Origin: Symsagittifera roscoffensis
Taxonomy: Eukaryota > Xenacoelomorpha > Acoela > Convolutidae
DNA: 60,000 bases
Direction of reading: 5' to 3'
Assembly (NCBI RefSeq): GCF_963678635.1
Contig: NC_087069.1
Span: 27,766,303 to 27,826,302, forward strand
The notes beneath the pieces are model-generated. The model ran no database searches, had not been told where the DNA came from, and saw only the letters and a program-made list of their open reading frames with translations. This document shows, piece after piece, positions 23,766 to 37,900 of this stretch. Within the stretch, counting starts at the first letter, position 1. Every line of letters begins with the position of its first letter. A program made the translations under genes and the position numbers.

Positions 23766-25916
23766 CAGTGCGGGAACGAGATAAACATCTTTGAGTATAC
23801 ACAATAACAGTAGCAAAACAATGCAAGCTAACACTTGTTATAACAGGTCTCATTTTGCTAGAACTATAAACTTTCATCAAAGCCTGTAGTTTTTTCATCA
23901 AGGCAGTAGGAGACTGAAGGCCTTTCAACAAGACAGTAGAAAACTGAAGGCCAAGGGTTCGAACCCTACCAGGTGACTTTTTTCTAGCTAGAAATAGCCT
24001 AGATTTAGCTAATATCTGATCAGAATTTAGATGAGAAAAGAAATTAAAGAAAATCACTGCTTTATCAAAACATTTCAAAAAGAATTTCTGACCAGAAATT
24101 AGATTAGATACATTTGTTGAGCTTCTCTGCGCGGTTTCTTACATGAAAATCAGCGGTCGCTTCAGACAACGCCTGAAAATTCTAACCAGCCTCTGAGGTA
24201 AGAGAAGTAAATTTTGGTTTTCGAAAATTTCTTTTTTTTTTATATATACACACGAAATACAAATTTATACGCTTCTGAGTTTAATGAAGCGTTATTTGGG
24301 CCAAATAGCTTGCCTCAAGGCTTCGATTTTTTAAAAAAAACTACGGTCTGTTTTCTCCAAACTTAGTTTTGATTTTTGAACAACACAGTTCTGACGGAGG
24401 TTTCATCTGGAAGTCATTAATTCCCTGCGTCAATCTTTCGTAAGTTAATGAGACGGCCACTTTGTGAAAACTAACAAGCGGGACTTAATATCCAAATAAA
24501 GCTTCAGCGGTGTTTTGAATCAATAAAAATGAATTAAGGCGCGCAATTCACTCTTAGGAAACCGTAACAGGACGTATCATGTGGCGTATGGGGGAATAAG
24601 AAGATAGCATTCAAAAATTTAAAAGGAAAACAAAAACACACCTGGCTTAACTATTTTGTTATTGAAAATTTTTCATCGAAGTCAAAGGGTTATCTGAAAT
24701 GCTGGACTTTCCTCAGTTACAGCACTATTTTTCAATCTTTTGATTCATTATCCAGCGGTAAGAAAAATCTTCGTATCAGTGTGTGGTTACCTATTGCGTA
24801 TAAGTTTCATTACTATTATTTAAAGCCACAAAACTTTGGAATAAATCAAACTTGAAGTTACTTGATACAAAAGTAGTTGGCAGACACAGCACCGAGCCAT
24901 AGTGGCTTGAACCGAGCTCTGATTGCATCGCAAAAACTCAATAACCAAAGAAGTAGAGACTGATATACAAAGGACCGTCAGTTCAGTGAATCTTTTTGTT
25001 TATTTTACTCCAGCATTTTGGGAAAGATCAGCAAAAAATTCGCTCTTTTTTTCCACTCCGATGAAAATCATTTGATTTTTAAACATACGTTGTAAACAGT
25101 TTGTTGCTCATAGTTTTTGACTATATCATTTTTTTGCCTAAGAGTGAAGCATTCAAAAAATGGTACCAAAAAACGACACGTTTAGCAATTTTTTTTACAG
25201 GTCGCCGTCTCGTGTAAATCTAATTTCAATTTAGTCGTTTGTGTCGAGGTGTTTAAAGAGCGTCATCTAAATTCGAAGGCGAGGCAGGGTGTGGCCTTTT
25301 CGCGATAGCATTTCATTAGTCGCATAAAGCAGAGATTTAGTGTATTAGAAAGTGACTTCAGTGTGAAAAAGATAAATTAGATCATTTGAAATTTCAAATA
25401 GATTTAACGACACAAAAGAAAATTCAGAGAGTTGGACCACTTTACAAAAAATTACTTGGGCTAAATAATTAGTTTTTTGTGCTATGTCCGGATTAGATTG
25501 TTGGCTCCGCCTGTTTGTTGCCTTTTTTACTCGCTTATATTATTTTGAGAGGTTCAAGTTTTGTCGTCCAGTTAGTTTTGGCTCCATGCCGGTGTCGAAC
25601 GAAACTAATTCTAACATCGGACTAGGTGTTCTTGCCTTAAAGAACTGTTTGGATCACGGTCCTGGTTGCTGGTCGTCGTCTGTTAAGTGTCTTTTATGTC
25701 CGGCATTTCTGCTGCCTTTTTGTTTCGCTCGACTTTTTTTCGTCTGCTTCTTTTCGGTGTCGAAACTTGGTCGACCAGGAATTTTTCTCCAGTATTTGTA
25801 TTTGCTGTTTCTTCAGAGCTGGTGCGGCTGCTGTTTTAAGACTTCATGTTTTAAGAGACGTTATAGACTTCGGGTCTGCCATACTATGTATTAACATTGG
25901 GTTTAGAGTCTACAAT
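23766..25916. other. no confident gene
   Basis: A B-box-like GGTTCGAACC occurs at about 23957, but no tRNA fold could be built around it. The block 25484-25894 is less AT-rich and open on the plus strand for 136 codons (cysteine- and phenylalanine-rich). The opposite strand has a basic open stretch (KYWRKIPGRPSFDTEKKQTK). I cannot tell whether either is translated. Confidence 0.35.
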
Positions 25917-26785
25917 GTATTAAGATAAGGAATAGAATTGGTAAAGTTTTAGTGTGACGGTAAGAGAATGGTAAGAAAATTGGTATTTTTTTTAGATTTT
26001 GTGTGAAAAAGTCTAGTTTTTTCGGAAAATTTCGGCGCGTGTTATCTAATTGGTAAATATCAATGGTTAATTACGTGTAGGTTGTGAAATGAACGTATTA
26101 TGTTTTTTGGTTCATGGTCAGTCAATGCTAAGAGTTTCAAAAAATTTCAGAAATTTTATCAAAAAAATTGAAATTCTTTCTAAAAATCTTCAAAACGCGA
26201 TAATATTTGGTCAAATTCAAGCTATGATTTGTTTAATATAATATGCATATAATCGACTTAGCTCAAATCTGCATCGAGAAAAAATTTCAAGCTGTGGGAA
26301 AAAAATTTAATTACAGAGAAAGAAAAGAAATCATCGCGTCGTATTTTAAGTTTACCGCATTAATATAATAATTATTATGATTTATTTTTTATTAAATAAT
26401 AGTTATTATTAAAACCAACAAAATACTGCATCGTACACATATTTATAACATGGCATCATTTCTTAAAAAGTTATGACATTGCATCGGCTCTTATAAGTGC
26501 AAGGGTTTTGTATGAATTCCATCATTTTGCACGTGCTTTTTTGGATAAAAATAGTCCTTTCTTTGTTTGCTCATATGTGAGCACCAATGGCTTACGGTTC
26601 TAAATCCTCTAATTGTAGATGTTATGATGTTTGTTTCATCGAGTACTAATAAGATAACGCACGCCGAAGTTTTTCCGAAAAAACTAGACCTTTATTCACA
26701 AAATCCAAAAAAAAACACTGTTTTTCTTACTATTCTTTTACTATCACACTGAAACCTTACCAATTTTATTCCCTATCTTAACACA
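25917..26785. mobile_element. inverted-repeat unit with ~130-bp arms
   Basis: 25917-26047 is the imperfect reverse complement of 26652-26785 (for example GTCTAGTTTTTTCGGAAAA on the left against TTTTCCGAAAAAACTAGAC on the right). The roughly 600 bp between the arms has no reading frame of note. It looks like a foldback or non-autonomous DNA element. Its true ends and target duplication were not determined. Confidence 0.6.
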
Positions 26786-27143
26786 CTTTATACTTTCGCT
26801 TCACAGCCCATCCAAGGCAGTTATACGAGGTGTTGCTTATTAACCTCGTGTCCTATGTTTATTCCTTGTGATTTTGTAAACCAATATCAAAAAGACAACT
26901 TTTCATAACAACAAAAAATATCATTAATTTGAAATCGCAGTTTTTTTGCATACATAATACGTAAAAAAACCGACAAAAGAATGATTTGATTTTTTTTTGA
27001 GATTCAAAAAACTTTTTAAAAAAACACACTGAAAAAAGCTCACAAACAAAAACTATAATGATGCCGAAATTCACATTAATTCTTAATTTTCAAAAGATTA
27101 GGACTCTTGGAGCAAACTTTATACCAAGAAATAGCCATTCCAG

Positions 27144-27787
27144 CATTTTGAGGCAGAATTGTACATTCTGTGCCTTGCGATGGGATTCCGAACCTGGCCA
27201 AAATCAGATTTGTTGCGGAATCCGCAACAAACCTACTTTTCTTTGATCTTCTTTGCTGTTTTGAATTCCATAGACTAATACATGAAACCTTGTACCGCTC
27301 AAAACTGCTCAAAAAATAGGCGGAATCCAGAGCAGTTTGTGAAATCCACAAACAAATAATAAGACATCGGTAGAGTTACATTGAGCTGTTGCAGAAACCG
27401 CAACTGTAAGCGGAACCCGCAAATTGTTAGCGGAATGGAATTCGCAAATTGTAAGTGAGATCCGCTTTTTGTTTGCGGATTCCACTTAAAGTTGCGGATC
27501 CCACTTACATTTTGCGAATTCCATTTACATTTTGCGGAATCGACCTACAGCTGCGGAATCCAGAAGAACTAGCTATATTTGCTTGTTGCGGATTCTGCAA
27601 CAAAGTAATTGTGCCGACAAAAACCACGTTACAGCTATTTGTACGCGATATCTACGAACTTTTGTAAGTGGAATCCACTTAAATTTTGGAACTTTTTTGA
27701 GGAACTTTGGAACTTTGTCTCTAGAATCCAGGAACATACAGACACAAAATTGTGCGCCTATCCAGTGCACAATTTGGCCTCGTAATG
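27144..27787 (-). mobile_element. TIR element, 'CATTACGAGG' family, copy 2 (inverted)
   Basis: Left end CATTTTGAGGCAGAATTGTA, right end GTGCACAATTTGGCCTCGTAATG. The left interior (27150-27270) is the reverse complement of 2800-2930 in copy 1, so this copy is inverted relative to it. The interior repeats GCGGATTCCACTTA-type words. It stands head-to-head with copy 3 across a 180-bp spacer. Confidence 0.7.
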
Positions 27788-27967
27788 AGTTGTCTAACAG
27801 CTGCAACAAGCAGCTTGCTGGTAAGAAAGTACAGCGATTTGTGGTTTTACCCGCAAGAACTCCCAACTAAGAAATTTTTGTCTGTGTTCAAAAAAATTCA
27901 TTTCTCATCAAACACGACAAAGTTCTTATCAAAATGAAGCCCTTCAATGATTCTAAAAAAATCACGA

Positions 27968-28524
27968 CATTACGAGGACAAACTGTGCACTGGATAGCGC
28001 ATATTTTTGTGTCTGTATGTTCCTGGATTCCAAAGACAAACCTTTAAACATGTTCCAAAATGTAAGTGGATTCCACTTACAAGGCTTCCATGGAGTCCGT
28101 GACCAGTAATAAGAAAAATATTATTTCAAATGCTACACTAGGCATAAACATATATGTAAACGGAATTCGCAAACATATTGCGGATTCCACTTACAAGTTG
28201 CGGATTTCACTTACAATTTCCGGATTCAGCTTACAGTTGCGGGATCCGCAACAGCTCATTTTACTCATACAAATGTCTTATTATAAGTTTGTGGATTCCA
28301 CAAACTGGTCTGGATTCCAAAAAATGGTTGCGATTTCCGTAAAATCGCCTATTTTTGGAGCAATTTTGAGTGGTAGAGTTTTTACGGTTTTTGTTTGAGG
28401 AGTCCAAAATAGCAAATAAGATCACAGAAAAGTAACAAACTTGCCGATTCCGCGACAAATCAGATTGTTGCATGTTGCGGAATCCGCTTACAAAGCACAG
28501 AATGCTCAGTTTGGCCTCATAATG
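27968..28524 (+). mobile_element. TIR element, 'CATTACGAGG' family, copy 3
   Basis: Left end CATTACGAGGACAAACTGTG, right end CTCAGTTTGGCCTCATAATG. It is collinear with copy 1 at both ends (for example AAACATGTTCCAAAATGTAA at about 28046; GAAAAGTAACAAAC..GATTCCGCGACAAATC at about 28430) but lacks the central insertion. With copy 2 it makes a potential 1.4-kb foldback. Confidence 0.7.
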
Positions 28525-31424
28525 GATTTAATTTGTGAAAAAAATTAGTTGTCGAGCAAATAAAAGTCAATACATGCAAAAAATTACAATTCCGGAAATA
28601 CTTTTGTGAACCAAAAAAATTATGTCCCAACAACATTCTTAGCGCAACACTCAACTCAATGTTCAGCCTCAATGTCTGACAAACAGATTCTAAATTGAAT
28701 GATTAGTTTTGATGGTAATGGTTAGGAGATATGGTTGTTAGGCTTACATAATTCAAGCTTTTGGGCAAAAAAAATTACCAAACAAGAAGTGGCAAAGTCA
28801 GTTCACTTCTAGTTTCAGCGTTAATAACGTTTTTTCTTAGATTATTCCGCGAGGTGATTTAAGGACCGTCTTTTTTGATGGTGATTTTGTTTAAAATTAT
28901 ATTTTGGATTTTTTTAAGGAAGTGAATCAAATATAACTCACAAATTTATTTTTTAATTCACAAAATTGAAACTTTTGATGAAAGTAAAAAAAAGAAACCG
29001 TTTTTGCGGAAAAAAACAAATTAGGCGGCAGCTTTTTTGGGCGCAAATTTGTTGAAAAATTTTGAACTAAAATATTGCCCTTAAAACGTGTCAATGGCAG
29101 ATTCAATTGTTTCAAAATTCATCAGGTAACCTGGGTCAAATAAAGTTATTGTCAGATCGATCGACCCTGTTTACATTCCTAGTTTTTAACCAAAAGAATT
29201 GACACGTACGTTTAAGGGCGTAATTTTGGTTCAAAATTTTGCAAAAAACTGCACCATAAAAAAGCTGGCAACAAATTCATTTTAATTTTATCCGGTTGCT
29301 TTAAATCAGCACAAATTTCAGTAAAAATTCTTTAAATTGAGATAATAATGCGTCAAAAAAAGCTATCAAATTTATTGAATTATATCATCAAAAAATTTCT
29401 GCTGCGAACTGTAAGAAACATCACTAATCCAAATATTTGTGAAACGAGAGATGATTTTAAAAAAGCACTTTTGTTTTCTAAATAATTCTAGTCGCAATAA
29501 AAGTTTTAGAGCTTCAAGTTTGAAAATTGCAACACATATAAGTATGAAATCTCTACGTGGAAACTGCTGCGTTGGTTATATTTTTGATTCGCGCTCGGCA
29601 TTTTTTTTAACTATCAAGTCAAGTAATGTGACAATTAGTATCGCAATTTTCAATAATGAAGCTTTTTAATTTGAAAAAAAAGTCTTAAATAAAAAGAATA
29701 AGAAAGTAATGAGAACTGCAATTGATTAATACTCTGAAGTCTATCGAAAGACTGCCCACTCTGGCACAATGGAGGTTCCGATTTTGCTGAGACTGTTAAA
29801 GGGTTAATCTGTGAGTAACTTTTACCAAATTTTTCAAATTGAATAGGGAAACCCACTATCCGTAATATCAAACAAAGGATAAGATCGATACAACTCATAA
29901 CTAAAAAGAAATCAAGACACCATTTTTGAAATTAAATTATCATTATCAAAATTTTTAAAATTGGTTTTGACTAGAAGCCAAAGAAATCGAATTTAATCTT
30001 GTCGATAAATTTTGTTTATGCAAGCAAAATTTTTGCACTTTGAGATGATTTTCAAAACAATTTTTACTACAGATCATACACAAGTTTTCTTGACTTGTCT
30101 GACTCTCAATAAGTGTGAGTGAGTTGAAAAAAGTTCTAAACGTAAAATTTTCAAATAACTTTTAAGCTGACCTGAAAAAAAAGCTATTAGAAAAAACTAA
30201 TTTTTCATATTTTTGCGAAGTTAAAAAACCTAAATTTTGGAAACGAATTTGATTGTTTCCAGTAAAATTTTTCATTTTTTGTCGATTCCTTCAGAAACTA
30301 GCGCAAAAAAGTTGATCTTCAAAAAAATTGCCTTTAAAAAGCTGTCTTTGACTTTTCATTATCGCGAGAATCCATGAGTAGTTAGAACTAGCGGAACCCC
30401 CTTAAAACCAAAGGTTTGAGGCGAACAAGTCCTCTAATTTAATGTATCTTTTGTTGGTTTTTGTAGAAAAAAGCACCAAATGTAAATTTGAGAAATTGAT
30501 TGAAAGGCTATTATTGTAATTGATATTATTTGATACTATACTCATATAAAAGGAAATGTTTTCACTACAAGAATTGTAGATATAATTTCAGAACTGTGTT
30601 AGACAAACGTTTCAAATTAAAAAAAAAGTTTTCAGGTCTGAAAAACAGCATGTGCAGGAAAAAAATTCCAGACCTTTCTCACAGAAATTAATGAGTACGG
30701 GCAGGGCAGATTCCGGAATTATATATGCACGTTTTTGTTCTTCTTAGTATTCAATTTTAGTTTCGTATTGTTGTAAAAAGCAATTTCACGCAAAGTTGTG
30801 CACCCTTTTACTTTCGCCCATCGTCAGCAGAACGTCTTTCTTAATGTTCCAGAAAGTGGTATGCAACAATTTAGCCCAGGAATCAACCAAAGTTTTCCGC
30901 GCTCAAACAAAAAAAGCTCATAGATTTCTCAGAATTTTGACTGATCATTTTCTGTAAAACCATCTATCGCAGTTTTATAAGCATGAAATCATTCGCATAC
31001 AGCTTAAACTTTTTGACAAAAAAGTTTCATCTTTTGATTTGTACGTTGGCCTGCAGAAATTATGATCTGCATCAACCATTTATCGCCAAAACAGCATGAA
31101 ATTTTCCCTACTGTTTCATAAGTTACAAAAATATGGGGATAGTTTTATCACACGTTGCTTTTGCAATACAAAAACTTATAAGCCTGGAAATGATTAAAAA
31201 TTATTTTTATTTTTAAATTTAGTCTCGCAAAAAAAACAACAAATAATGTTTTGCAAGTTGCTAGAAAATTCGTGAACTGAAATAGTTGTTTTGAACACAG
31301 TAACACTGTTTATCAGTGACACTGTTTAGAAAAGGTTAGAACACACACCAGAAAATAGATAACAATGAAAAATATTGTCTTTTAAAATTGCATAATAACC
31401 ATTACCAAATAAATACTCAGCGAT
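28525..31424. other. no gene seen; one short inverted repeat
   Basis: 29053-29098 and 29198-29248 are imperfect inverted repeats of about 45 bp (TTTTGAACTAAAATATTGCC against GGCGTAATTTTGGTTCAAAA). A 45-codon frame starting at 29348 (MRQKKLSNLLNYIIKKFLLR...) is basic and without motif. No gene is called. Confidence 0.35.
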
Positions 31425-31917
31425 CTAGATGCTGATGAAATACTCGGTCAAAAACTTGTCCAGCCAATTTCTAAGTTTGGTTAGTCGGAGAAAGTACGTT
31501 CGACCATGTTCACTCCCATTATCCTCTGCCCCAATAGCCAATCCGTACATGCAAACTGCTCTGTCATTCTGATTTGTTGCAAAAAGTGCAGTGCCATAAT
31601 CACTTCCAGATAATTTTATCTTCTCAAGGTCAGAATTGCAAAATTGTTCTTTGAAAGATTGTTGAGTTGACGCATCGTTATTAAAATCACAATTAGTGGA
31701 TTCTCGAAATATAATTTCTCGCTGCCTCGGGTTTTGTGGATCAGTGTGGTTTATTTTACCAACAGCCTTCAAACTATATTGTTGGGCGCAAGTTGAAAAG
31801 AAGGAGCTGCACGGTTCAATGATTTGGTTAGCAGAGTCAACTCTTTGGTCTAATTCGAGAAGCGCAATGTGTTCGAGAAGCGTTTGATCCGCACCTGTGT
31901 CTTGGATGATATTATTT
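31425..31917 (-). CDS. protease exon 5 (domain 2 core and C-terminus)
   Basis: Acceptor TTTTTCATAG at 31918-31919, stop TAG at 31425-31427. It encodes TLLEHIALLELDQR, a cysteine-bearing middle region and SGSDYGTALFA, ending RNWLDKFLTEYFISI. The Asp and Ser positions of the catalytic triad are His and Tyr. It begins with one base that completes a codon from exon 4 (AA|A, Lys). Confidence 0.8.
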
Positions 31918-34900
31918 CTATGAAAAATCAAATATATCAGTCATTACATCGCCAAAGAGTATTTTTAGGCAAACGCAAAAACTGTTTTATAATTGGTGAA
32001 TCAGCTTTTAGTGAATCATGAAGGATTTTGCCAAAATCAAACATTTAATTTCAATTATAAATTGAATTTAGCAAAAATGCTTTGTAGTTGGAAAATAAAA
32101 TTTTATCGATCAGATCCTGAGACAGGTTTTGTTTAATTTTTTTGAAGATTCAGTGCACTTATTAATTAGTTCTTTAAAATAAAAAGCAAATATACTTTTG
32201 AGAGGTGTTTTTTCTAAAACAGTCAATTAAAAGTTGGTTTATATGTTACTCTTGAAACCTCTGTTTTGACTTTTGATCGGTGAATACGCTTTTCAAATAG
32301 TCAAATAAGTTGCTTTTTTCTGCTAGTTAGGGAAACGAGCCATTTCGAAAGTAAACTGTTTTTGCATTTGATCAGCAGAAAAAACATAGCCAAGATACAG
32401 TTGGAAAATAGTCAACGAACGCAAGTAAAAGGAAACAAGTTTACTTGTTTCAGCGCGGAGCTCTGAATATTTCGACTGCCTTTCAAGGTCTATTGAGCAG
32501 TGCTTGCTCTAAAAAAAAAGATAATTTTTGAAAGTGATTGTCAATTTTTCAAAAATATATTAAAAAGTTTTCGACATTTTTTAAATCATCTCCCCACACG
32601 CCTTATAAGTACAACATGATAAATTCCACTGGTGTTAACGTAGCAGTTGTGACAAATAGCTTGCTTTGACCAATTTCGAACGATTTCTAAGAAGGATTAA
32701 ATCTCCGATTACGTGTTAATATTGCGAATTATATGGCCCGCTAGGTGTCGCAACTTGGCAACTTGGCCCATCTGGTACTCTTTAATCTTTCATGACTTAG
32801 TAATTGATCACAATTAAATGTTTCTACTTCAATTGTAAGCTCAGTACAACAATAGTTTTCGAATATTGTAAAAAATTCCGCCAAAAATTGCTATTAAAAA
32901 TTCAAATTTTGTCTTGAAAAAAAACTAACTCGAGCAAAAGTATTTACAAAATCAACCGGTCCACAAAACCACCCTTAAAAAATCGGAACAAAAAATACTG
33001 ACTTGATATCTAAAAAAATCTCCTTTTTTTTGATTTTTCAAGAAAAAAAAATAGATAGCCTTAAAACTCTTTGAAAATTCGAGAGCAACATATAATTGAT
33101 ACCTTTTTAATAAATTTAAACAATTTGAGTAAACTGGTTCAATAGATAGAATTTCTGTTTCGCTGGGAAAACTGATAATTTAATTCAATTTTCAAAATAG
33201 AAAATCGATCACGTTTGATAAGGGATTTTGCCTCCTTTTTATCAAAATGAACTGAACTTAAAAAGAAGTCCAACCCGAAAAAAAATTTGAACCTGACAAA
33301 ATTTTTTTTGTGATAATAAAATGAAAAAAAAAACCATCCCGACCTTTTGGAAAGTCGAAAAAACGTTCATCGGCTTTTTTGAAAAATTTGCCGCTGAGGC
33401 GCATAACTTTCAGAGATGTCCCCTTTTTAAGTTTTGAAAAAAAAGTACAATGATGAGTTAAGTGATCCAGACGAAAAGCAAAAACTTGAAAACTAAAACG
33501 CCTTACGGGTTGACACTAGGTGAAAAATGATGGAGACAAAACTTGCTGGATAATTGTAAAACAAAAATTACGCTATAAGTACCCGGTCAATCTAAAATTA
33601 TGCCGATGTGAATCTCTTAACAACAAAACCTGAGGAAAGTACAATCTCCAGAAATCTGTTAAATTCCAGTAGAAAAAAACGTGCTTTTTTTAAAAAGCTG
33701 TGGGAAACGTTCAAAAAAAAACTTTAACTTAAAGGTTGGTGTTTTATTTAGTGAAAAGGACGTTTTTTGGCTATGAAGCAAAAGCAATTTGAAGTTATAC
33801 AGTTTTTGGAGTTTGCACCCTTCGTGGGATAAAAATTTAGGCTCGAGTTTTGAATAACAAATTGCACCATATTAATTCTGCCAAGCAAGTTATGTTTTCA
33901 TCATGTTTTAACTAAAGTCAACCCATTTTGAGAAAAGAAACACAGCTTTTTCAGTTTCAAGTTTCATGCTTTACGTCCAGATAATTTGAATCATTAGGGT
34001 TTTTGAAAGCGCGTCAACTTTGATTCAAAGCAATTTTAACATCAATCTTTTCTCAAATCCACCTAATAATTAGGCTATAATGATCGAGTTAGAGATTTTG
34101 AGCATAACTGTCAGTTTTTTGATCTTGCCAGTGGCATATTCGGGTTTTTTTTACAATGAGATAGTTTTTTTTGGAAAAAAAAATATTTTAAAAAAGTCAG
34201 TATAATGGGACACGGTTAAATAGTACATTATTGGGTTCTTGTTATAAGGTTATGACAAAAAACTGAGTTTTTCAACGCAATCATCTCCAACCCCACATTC
34301 TCAATTTTGTTTTAGATTGGCGAAAAAGGAGCCTTTGGACAAATTCAAGGCTGGTTGAAGTAAAATCAATATCTAAAAATAGTGCCAACAAATAAACATT
34401 TTTTGGAAAATTTCAGCATCAAGAATTGAAGGAAGGGGAGTTGGTTAATTGTTATATATTTCTCCCAAATTATCCCGTGAGTTACTTGCCTATCAAAAGG
34501 AACCAATTTAGCCCAGTAATAATCGATGATACTAGTCCGGTTGTATGTCTGTATCCAAATTCTATCTAAAACAATTTTAGAAAATAAGTGAAAACATTTT
34601 AAAATTGGCAAAAACTAGGGATTAGTGTTAACTGTGAAAAAAAAATTGATGAAAAAACCAGAAAAAATACGTTTTCACAATTAAATAAAAGAAAACGGAT
34701 TTTATTAACTGTTTTCCCCCTTTTGGACCTTGTAAACTATCCCCTTATGCATGTTTTATTTTTGACAAACAGTTTTATGTAAAATATGCATTTCAAAAAT
34801 GTCAACAATAAAATTGCTTTTCACTTTCGTGCATTCGTATTTGTATTACTCACTATTTATATAATACCCACGTACAAAATTTTATTTAAATAAATTTTCT

Positions 34901-37900
34901 GAAAATTATTTTAAGAAAATTGAAAATTGAAAATATGGCCGCCAAAGTTGAATTTCTGAAAATTGAAAAAGGGGGGAAATAGTTAACAAGATCCAAAAAA
35001 ATTTTCAAAGTTGAAAAAACATCCTGCCACACGCTATATTTAACACAAAGGGTGACCAGACCACACCATAAGCAGACTCCAAGCAAAAAAAAAGTAAAAA
35101 AAGCTAACATTGAAAGCGGCATTGACAAGTAGCGACGGTGCTTTTCTCGTGCACAAATGCGCGAAAACTTTCAACAAATCAACACTGTGTAAACTGTTCA
35201 AAACTGATTGAAAAAATCTTATTTTTTGTAATTTCCTGAATACTGAGCTCTGTTTTTTGAGTAAAATTTCACGCATTCGGTACTTTGCGCACGAGTAGTT
35301 TGCTCAGCAGCGACCGCTTGTCTGCTGCATCTGGAACGATTGTTTTTGTTTGCGTGTTTCTGTGTTCTGCCGCTGATATAGAATGATCTGTTTTTGAATT
35401 TGATAATTTGACAAATTGTGAATTTATTTTTTTTAGTAAGAAAGCATGAACCAACTTAGCTTACGTTGGATAACCAAACAGGAAATGAGATAACTTCAAA
35501 AAATTTGTAAATTTCATGATTAACCTCTCGAAAAAATCCATTATAGTTGATTATAATCAACTATAAGTTATTAAATTGGCATAATAAATACTAGGATTAT
35601 AATCCTTTTTTAATGGTTTACAATCGATTATTTGATTTTTTTATGGAAACTGACCATATTTTGCCAACATATTTGATTATGATCCATGGGCGCTCGTACG
35701 GGAAATAATCCTTAACAATCCCAAGCAATTATTCTGTCACCTTTTTCAAAATTTGGAGCAATAAAAGGAAAGTCCCGGAGAGCTTTTTTTATATAGGCTT
35801 GAAGTATTTCGGTTTGATTTATAATTCTAGTGGCAAAGTATAATAATAGTAATTTTGGCATCACTGTTTTGCGTTTGATCTCGAATTGAGTTTTTAAGTG
35901 ATTACCCTGAAAAAAAACTACACCCTAGATCAATAAAAACAGAAAAGAACTAAAAACTTAAAACACTCAACTTCTCCAGATGACGAAAAACATCTTGCCG
36001 CAGTTAAAACCCAGTTTAAAGCAACCAAAGTTCCACTACACTGACTTAAGGAACCATTCTGTGCTTTGATAAAAATGTGCACGTAGAATGATCTCTCAGG
36101 AGCTCTGTAACCTTCAAACCATCCAATGGTGTAACTCTCAATCCAGCTTTTGTAGAACATGACGTTATAAAAGACGGAGTAGCCAGTGTCACATAAACCA
36201 GGTTGAGTTGAGGTAACGCCGTACAGACAAAGAACGTAGCCGCCCAGAAATGTGAAAAACAAACCCGACCCGCTGTCACCATGACAGACACCCCCTATAG
36301 ACGTTTTTAAAATTTTTAAGCAATAGTTAAGTTTGACTTTCTAAAACTTATAGAACTTAGTGAATTTAAATTATTTTTCAAATCAATTTTTTCAAAAGAT
36401 TAATAGGACAGCGTGTTTCTTACAATAAATCACCACACATGGCTCAGATTACTTGCCAGCTATCTGTGATGTACAATTTTATAGCTGAAATCCACAGGAC
36501 TTCAAAAATGCTTTGTTCAGAAAAAAAAACTAATGAAAAAAGTGTTTGAACTGGGCAAGCCATACAATTTTTATCAATAGAAAGTGCCATACCAATCCTT
36601 AGAAGAAAAATGTATGAAAAAAGCGTGACTAGCTTTTTTCATATTTATGGAATTGTATGACCAGCTATTTTCCCTTTATGGAAATCTATGATAGAATTTT
36701 TCCATATGTAAGAATAATTTAATTTGTGTTTCGCCTTTTAGTTTTGTGTTTTGTTCTAAAACACAACACTCAAAAAGTGTCTCGAATGAGAAAACGAGAA
36801 GAATAAATGGAAATTATAACGCAACTTAACTAAATTTTGAGATATGCCAAGTAAGTTAAATTAAGACATACTTCACACACTGTTATAACAAAGAAAATTT
36901 TTTGGATATGTGTAAAAAAAATTCTAAATAGAAAAAATCTGTAGTTAAAACTTGGGGCCTCTTTTTGAGGTTTATTTTTATTTGGTCTAATTTTAATTTT
37001 AGGGGGGTGGGGGTGTAGCTTGTGATAAAGTGAACTATATTTCTTGTAACATAGACTTTTTCCGATGAATTGGTTAAAAACGCCCCTCTGTTGAGAGTTG
37101 GATCAACTGCGCATATCTGATTGATGCCTATATCATGTGTGATATTGTTCACCTGTCTGAAGATCTTCTCACACTCAGATATTTCCACCTGCTTCACATA
37201 CACTTCTTGCAGTCGATCTGGAAGTGTTTTGGGCGGACGTTGTAGAGTTGTCGAGTTGCCAGGTTCATGACGGCCCATTCCTGGATTACTTTTTCCAGAT
37301 TTCGATCTTTCATAAAAACTGGTGTTTCAACTTTTATCTCCCATAGTGCGCGCTTCTCATATTATGGTTTGGTTATATCTAGCTATCTTTAGGAATACTG
37401 TGAAAGGTTTCATTTATGTCCTCTTTTTTTTTTATCTGTGAGACCTTCTAAATAGTTAGAATGACAATTTGAGTACGTTTATACCAAAAAAGGTGTCTGA
37501 ACAATGAAACAGTCAAAAATAAGACTGTCAAATGCGATTTCCAGGAAATAACTTTGCATTTTTTCTTACAAAATAAAAAAACCACTTCAAATTGAAAATA
37601 AACTGTTTAACCTATGCATATTATACTTAAAGAAAACATTTAGAACAAAACCAGTTACGAATATCAAAAAATTCGATAGCGTAAGATTTTTTCATTGAAA
37701 CAGTCAAATACATTCTGTCATAAATAATCATTAAGTTATTGTTTCAAAATCTTTTGTTACACAGAGAAGAAAACTGGTTAAAAGTATCCCGGCTGTTTCC
37801 AAGGAAAGAGATTTAATTTGAAGGTCACTCCCGGTGCATAGTCTTGTGGGTGTGGCTCTGGTTTGTTTTTCCAAGAGAATCAGAGCAATGTCGTTGAATA